In this document: one piece after another, positions 16,051 to 20,550 of the stretch
How positions within the stretch are numbered: position 1 is the first letter of the stretch
Layout: the number at the start of each line of letters is the position of its first letter
The notes under the pieces: generated by a model
Databases searched by the model: none
The model's input: only the letters and a program-made list of their open reading frames with translations
What the model was told of the DNA's origin: nothing
Assembly (NCBI GenBank): GCA_009731375.1
Contig: BJOX01000106.1
Location: forward strand, 94,118 to 114,667
DNA: 20,550 nt
Direction of reading: 5' to 3'
DNA from: Paulinella micropora
Taxonomy: Eukaryota > Cercozoa > Imbricatea > Euglyphida
Program-made: the position numbers and the translations under genes

Positions 16051-16287
16051 TGTAATGCCCCCAACGATAGCTCGTAAAAAGTCGGTAATACAACCAAACA
16101 CAGTCCTCAAGAATGAGAATGATGTCTCGTTGTATTAGCTCAGTGAAGCCAAAAAGGAAAACGGCAACAGACCAGGAATAAAATGGCATCAGGTCCAATC
16201 CGGACAAATAATACTGAAAAACAAGCTGGTGCACCTGTCACCAGGAAAAGGTATTTTTTACCAGCTATCCGGGGGGTGATGCCTACA
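16051..16287 (-). repeat. 5' LTR of element A
   Basis: 237 bp, TGTA...TACA in sense. No AUG lies in its internal-side 90+ bp (R/U5 side); the nearest upstream AUG is at 16187-16189. No clear TATA box is seen. The promoter is presumably in the outer part, but the start site is not visible from sequence. Confidence 0.93.
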
Positions 16288-16291
16288 TAGC
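16288..16291. repeat. Target-site duplication of A (high side)
   Basis: TAGC directly after A's terminus, matching 5671-5674. The sequence then continues as the outer part of B's LTR (TCAGTGAAGCC). Confidence 0.88.
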
Positions 16292-16440
16292 TCAGTGAAG
16301 CCGAAAAGGAAAACGGCAACAAACCAGGAATAAAATGGCATCAGGTCCAATCCGGACAAATAATACTGAAAAACAGGCTGGTGCACCTGTCACCAGGAAA
16401 AGGGTACTTTTTACCTGCTATCCGGGGGGTGATGCCTACA
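16288..16440 (-). mobile_element. Element B LTR, outer (U3-side) fragment
   Basis: 153 bp matching A's LTR from the TAGC insertion point to the terminus, with about six differences (for example GCCGAAAAGG and AGGGTACTTTTTACC). It ends GATGCCTACA at 16440, which is B's 5' end in sense. The unique flank starts at 16441. B's far end is lost, so its own target duplication cannot be read. Confidence 0.9.
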
Positions 16441-16925
16441 CTGTAGTATATATCCAAACCGTCACATTTTCATATATTTTGCTAGAACTCAACTTGCCTA
16501 TCGTAGGCAGGATTGAGAGGGAAGATGAAGTGTAAGAAGCCGGGTCCGGAAAGTTTATGTATACATATATTTTTTGCCTTTATATATATATATATAATAT
16601 TATATATATAATATTAATATTATTAATAGTATAGTTAATAAAAATGAAGCGTAATACACACACACAAAGACACACACAAAAAAAAACTTGATTCGAAACT
16701 TCGGACTTTCCCTGGCGGGCAATTGAAAGTTGCGAAGACGCTGAAGTTTTCGCCGCCTGGCAGTTTTACGAAGTTCTGCCAGTCAAAGGTAAACAGTCAT
16801 CGCGGCGATCAATAACTACCAAGAATGTCAGAGTGTCAGTGGCAGCGGCGCATGAATCTCACTATAATCACTATTGCAATACTTGCCTGAAAAGAAAGTA
16901 CTTACTGTAGGTGCCACGGGTGACA
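16441..16925. other. Unassigned flank of element B
   Basis: Contains a TA-rich tract (about 16575-16640), an AC-rich stretch and a GC-richer segment at 16690-16870. The last is open in one plus frame from 16692 to a TAG near 16910, with no ATG start. No recognised gene. Confidence 0.6.
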
Positions 16926-16926
16926 G

Positions 16927-17023
16927 TAAGGGCGCACTGGCATTTCTGGGCCGGATCAGTGAGTGGAAAGCGGCAGTAAGGGCCTAAGGGCGCACTGGCA
17001 TTTCTGGGCCGGATCAGTGAGTG
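16927..17023. repeat. Direct repeat, 39-bp unit at 58-bp spacing
   Basis: TAAGGGCGCACTGGCATTTC and what follows through GATCAGTGAGTG occurs at 16927-16965 and again at 16985-17023. A recent local duplication. Confidence 0.9.
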
Positions 17024-17310
17024 CGGCAGGCGCTCCGCCGGTAAGAGAGGCTGGCTTGGTTATCACACTCTAGTCTAGTACTAGTAAGAAATCGAACTTA
17101 ATACTAATATTAATAAGTGCCAAAAAGTACAGTACTAGTAGACACCAGACGGTAAGTATGGTCAAAAACAACTGTGAACAAAACAACTTGCCAACAAAAA
17201 TTGTACGCAAACACTTTTATCAGTTAAAGCAAAATTGCCACTCGTAGGGTACAATAGCCTAGTAATAACAACTACTTCTTACAATAACAACAATGAAAAC
17301 AATACCAAAG
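17024..17310. other. Unassigned AT-rich sequence
   Basis: No ORF, RNA gene or clear repeat recognised. There are several CTAGTA-type short motifs but no regular period. Confidence 0.55.
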
Positions 17311-17316
17311 ACACAT

Positions 17317-17680
17317 GAGGAGAAGGAGGAGGAGGGAGGAGGAGGGAAGAGGAGGTGAGGAGGGGGAGGAGGGGAAGGAGGAGGACAAACCTTGAAGAAG
17401 AAGAAGACAAAGAAGAAGAAGAAGAAGAAGAAGAAGAAGAAGAAGAAGAAGAAGAAGAAGAAGAAGAAGAAGAAGAAGAAGGAGAAGAAGAAGAAGAAGA
17501 AGAAGAAGAAGACGAAGAACGAAGAAGAAAAAGACGACGAAGAAGACGAAGAAGGACGATGATGATGATGATGATGATGAGGAGGAGGAGGAGGAGGAGA
17601 AGAAGAAGAAGAAGAAGAAGAAGAAGAAGAAGAAGAAGAAGAAGAAGAAGAAGAAGAAGATGATGATGATGATCAGCAGC
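17317..17680. repeat. GGA/GAA/GAT trinucleotide arrays
   Basis: GGA-rich start, then a long GAA array (about 17395-17520), GAT units (about 17558-17580), a short GGA run, a second GAA array (about 17597-17660) and a few GAT units. The plus strand is nearly all purine. The Glu/Arg-rich frame across it is an artefact. Confidence 0.95.
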
Positions 17681-17767
17681 AGGAGGAGGCTTGTCAGCTC
17701 GGATCCGGCCGCGCTGATCTCAGCTTCTCAATCTACCAATCATCATTGTAGATAGAGAGAAATCAGA

Positions 17768-18117
17768 AAGGAAGGAAGGAAGGGGGCGGGAGGGGNNNNN
17801 NNNNNNNNNNNNNNNNNNNNNNNNNNNNNNNNNNNNNNNNNNNNNNNNNNNNNNNNNNNNNNNNNNNNNNNNNNNNNNNNNNNNNNNNNNNNNNNNNNNN
17901 NNNNNNNNNNNNNNNNNNNNNNNNNNNNNNNNNNNNNNNNNNNNNNNNNNNNNNNNNNNNNNNNNNNNNNNNNNNNNNNNNNNNNNNNNNNNNNNNNNNN
18001 NNNNNNNNGGAAGGGAGGAGGGAATGAAGGAAGGAAGGAAGAAAGAAAGAGGAAGGAAGGAGGGAAGGAAGAAAGGAAGGAAGGAAGAAGGAAGGAAGGA
18101 AGGAAGGAAGGAAGGAC
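17768..18117. repeat. (GGAA)n array containing an assembly gap
   Basis: GGAA/GGGA tetranucleotides on both sides of 213 N (17796-18008). The gap probably represents more of the same array. Confidence 0.93.
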
Positions 18118-18179
18118 CAGTGCTAAGCAAGCGTCAGATTCATCCCACAACAGCTCCCGATGCTTCGATGGGACCTGGG

Positions 18180-18404
18180 ATGATGATGATGATGATGATC
18201 ACGAATGAGGAAAAAAAGAAAGACAGCAAGCACACAGACACACACACACGCATAAACAACAACGATAAGAACAACGACAGCAACAACAGCAGCACCAACA
18301 GCAGCAGCAACAAGAACAACCACAAGAACAACAACAAGAACAACAACGGCAACGACAGCGATAGCAGTAGCAGCAGCAGGAGCAGCAACAACAAGAAGAA
18401 AAAT
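18180..18404. repeat. GAT, CA and CAA/CAG-rich repeats
   Basis: A short GAT run, CA dinucleotides, then an imperfect CAA/CAG/AAC trinucleotide tract. The Asn/Ser frame is unsupported by any start context or domain. Confidence 0.88.
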
Positions 18405-18420
18405 GTGTGTGTGTGGCCGC

Positions 18421-18454
18421 GGGGGGGGGGGGGGGGGGGGGGGTNNNNNNNNNN
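18421..18454. other. Poly-G(23) next to a 10-N gap
   Basis: 23 consecutive G, one T and then ten N. This is a typical place for a sequencing dropout. Confidence 0.95.
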
Positions 18455-18595
18455 CGAGACTGCAAACACATGCAGATAGTTTGAAACATTACGAAAAATC
18501 ATTCATGCATGCGTAGTGACCTGCAGTTGGAGGGCGAAGATGATGCGGTTAGTATCGTCAAAGTCCAGATCAACCATCGCAGCGCTACACTAGCC

Positions 18596-18598
<3 letters not shown>

Positions 18599-18627
<29 letters not shown>

Positions 18628-18791
18628 CGTACGTACGTACGTACGCGTATGCACACATGCATGCATACGTGCATGCATGCATGCATGTATTTATGTATGT
18701 ATGTATGTATGTATGTATGTATGTATGTATGTATGTATGTATGTATGTATGCACGTATGCATGTATGCATGTATGCATGCATGCATGTATG

Positions 18792-18822
<31 letters not shown>

Positions 18823-19075
18823 TGTATGTAATGTATGTAATGTATGTTATGTATGTAATGTATGCAATGTATGTTATGTATGTATGTATGCATGTATGTA
18901 TGTATGCATATATATGTATGTATGCATATGTACGTATGTATATATATGTATGTATGTATGCATGCATGCATGGATGCATGCATGTATGTATGTATGTATG
19001 TATGTATGTATGTATGTGTGTATGTATGTATGTGTGTATGTATGTATGTATGTATGTATGTATGTTATGCATGCA
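18599..19075. repeat. (ATGT)n tetranucleotide array
   Basis: Long ATGT/GTAT array with ACGT, GCAT and GTGT variants and a pentamer block (TAATG) around 18830-18870. Open frames on both strands encode only Cys-Met-Tyr-Val or His-Thr-Tyr-Ile repeats and are not genes. Confidence 0.96.
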
Positions 19076-19161
19076 TACATCATGCATACATGCATACATT
19101 ACATTATTTGTATGTATGTTATGTATGCATGTATGCATCATTGCATACATTACATTATATA

Positions 19162-19204
19162 ACATTACATTACATTACACGACATGACTAATGTAATGTA
19201 ATGT
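19162..19204. repeat. 16-bp perfect hairpin, ACATT/AATGT
   Basis: ACATTACATTACATTA (19162-19177) is the exact reverse complement of 19189-19204, with an 11-nt loop. It lies at the switch between ATGT-type and ACAT-type arrays. Confidence 0.9.
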
Positions 19205-19320
19205 AATGTCATGTGATTCCATGTCATGTAAATGTCAAGTCAATGTCATGTCATGTCATGTCATGTCATGTCATGGCCTGTCACGTCATCTCATGTCATG
19301 TCGTGCAATGTAATTTAATG
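19190..19320. repeat. AATGT/CATGT pentanucleotide array
   Basis: Short AATGT run followed by repeated CATGT units (about 19240-19310), with substitutions. Confidence 0.9.
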
Positions 19321-19364
19321 CTTTGTATGCATGTATGCATGTATGCATGTATTGCATGTATGCA

Positions 19365-19547
19365 TGACATATATTACATACATAACATACATTACATAAA
19401 TTACATAAATTACATACATACATACATACATACATACACAGATACATACACACCCATGCATACACACACATACACACATACATAAATACATACATACATA
19501 AATACATACATACATACATACATACATGCATACATTACATACATAAA

Positions 19548-19578
<31 letters not shown>

Positions 19579-19735
19579 CACTACATAACATTACATACAT
19601 ACATACATACATACATATGCATAACATACATACATACATACAAACATACATACATACATACATACATACATAACATACATAAATACATAAATAAATACAT
19701 ACATACATACATACATACACACATACATGCATACA
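19365..19735. repeat. (ACAT)n tetranucleotide array
   Basis: Complement-sense counterpart of the ATGT array at 18599-19075, with ACAC and AAAT variants. Non-coding. Confidence 0.95.
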
Positions 19736-20245
19736 TGACATGACATGACATGACATGACATGTACATATATTACATTACAGTACATTACATTACAGTACA
19801 GTATTACACTTACATTACATTACATTACATTACCAGACATTAAATAAATTACATGACAAATGTATTACATGACATGACACGACATGGCATATCACATTAC
19901 ATTACATCACACGGTGTCACATTACATCACATTACATTACATTACATTACATTTAACATTACATTTAACATTACATTTAACATTACATTTTACATTAGAT
20001 TATATTACATTACATTACATAACATTGCATACATAGATACATACATACATACATACATACATACATACATACATGACCAGACATTACATGACATTACATT
20101 ACATTACTTGACATTACTTGACATGACACGACATTACATTACATTACATTACATTACTTATATTACATCACATTACATGACATTACATCACATTATACAT
20201 TATATTACATTACATTATATCACATTACATTACATTACATGTACT
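19736..20245. repeat. ACATG/ACATT pentanucleotide arrays
   Basis: ACATG units at 19736-19760, then mainly ACATT/TACAT units to about 20240. A block of ACAT tetramers sits at about 20037-20075 and an ACATTTA hexamer/heptamer variant around 19950-19990. Confidence 0.93.
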
Positions 20246-20247
20246 GC

Positions 20248-20328
20248 ATGAATACATCATAATTTGCAGCATGTATGAATACATCATAATTTGCAGCATG
20301 CATGAATACATCATAATTTGCAACATGC
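20248..20328. repeat. 27-bp tandem repeat x3
   Basis: ATGAATACATCATAATTTGC starts at 20248, 20275 and 20302, each followed by AGCATG- or AACATG-type sequence. Copies are nearly identical. Confidence 0.92.
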
Positions 20329-20405
20329 ATACACAGTCAGGTGCACAAACATTTTACGTGATACGTAAGTGTCCCAGACAAGTGCAACTAACCTACCAGC
20401 ATAGT

Positions 20406-20550
<145 letters not shown>

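Larger units (their letters stand above)
5675..16287 (-). mobile_element. Full-length Ty3/gypsy-type LTR retrotransposon (element A)
   Basis: 10,613 bp. Sense order (minus strand): 237-bp LTR, PBS candidate, 786-nt leader, gag, in-frame UGA, pol (PR-RT-RH-IN), 842-nt 3' region, polypurine tract, 237-bp LTR. LTR ends are TGTA...TACA and both LTRs differ at two positions. Domain order with integrase after RNase H, and a GPY-type module after the integrase core, place it with Ty3/gypsy (Metaviridae-like) elements; I cannot assign a clade. No stop or frameshift interrupts gag or pol apart from the UGA between them, so it may be recently active. Flanks carry a TAGC duplication inside an older relative's LTR. 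Confidence 0.95.

Noticed and set aside
16051-16440. A 390-bp LTR with an internal duplication, and likewise a 333-bp LTR at 5579-5911
   Set aside because: Each contains one complete 237-bp LTR plus a complementary leftover piece. The pieces, their own differences and the TAGC duplication fit a nested insertion better than two independent LTR duplications.
17355-17663. Acidic/basic Glu-Arg frame of 102 codons
   Set aside because: Direct translation of GAA/GGA arrays; no non-repetitive portion.
18509-19187. Long reading frames of about 190-217 codons on both strands
   Set aside because: They translate only the ATGT/ACAT array into Cys-Met-Tyr-Val or His-Thr-Tyr-Ile repeats. Several frames on both strands are open at once, as expected for a tetranucleotide array without stops.

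Overview
This is a repeat-rich nuclear window from a eukaryote, most likely an animal. The evidence is long microsatellites of many motif classes, a tRNA-derived SINE-like fragment, intron-like signals and a 10.6-kb LTR retrotransposon. Nothing in it looks bacterial, and I cannot name the species. Three N-runs (557-772, 17796-18008, 18445-18454) mark assembly gaps, all beside simple repeats or poorly assembled sequence.

The centre (3561-16440) is a nested pair of related Ty3/gypsy-type elements, both on the minus strand. Element A (5675-16287) looks complete: 5' LTR, primer-binding-site candidate, 786-nt leader, gag (898 codons), a single in-frame UGA, pol (protease-like region, RT, RNase H, integrase, long C-terminal extension), an 842-nt 3' region, polypurine tract and 3' LTR. 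Its two 237-bp LTRs differ at only two positions. A sits inside the LTR of an older relative, element B. The broken B LTR lies on both sides of A (5579-5674 and 16288-16440), with a 4-bp TAGC target duplication. Beyond it on the low-coordinate side come B's own leader and a truncated, frameshifted gag, which stops abruptly in a C-rich minisatellite.

Element A would work as one transcription unit. A transcript starting in the LTR carries a leader with no AUG at all before gag. Gag has an unusual CCCH-type zinc finger and an RGG-rich tail. Pol can only follow gag by decoding through UGA, because the two are in the same frame, separated by one stop, and pol has no nearby AUG. The protease-like region has DTM where retropepsins have DT/SG.

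Left flank (1-3560): simple repeats; a gap; an ORF resembling the zinc-binding part of EnSpm/CACTA transposases that ends at a possible splice donor; AAT microsatellites; a tRNA-like SINE head; and a 1.7-kb CCCCCTACC minisatellite that switches orientation and contains G-quadruplex motifs and splice-acceptor-like modules. Right flank (16441-20550): mostly non-coding sequence followed by GAA, GGAA, CAA/CAG, ATGT/ACAT, ACATT and AGT arrays. The long Cys/Tyr/Met/Val reading frames in the ATGT array are repeat artefacts.
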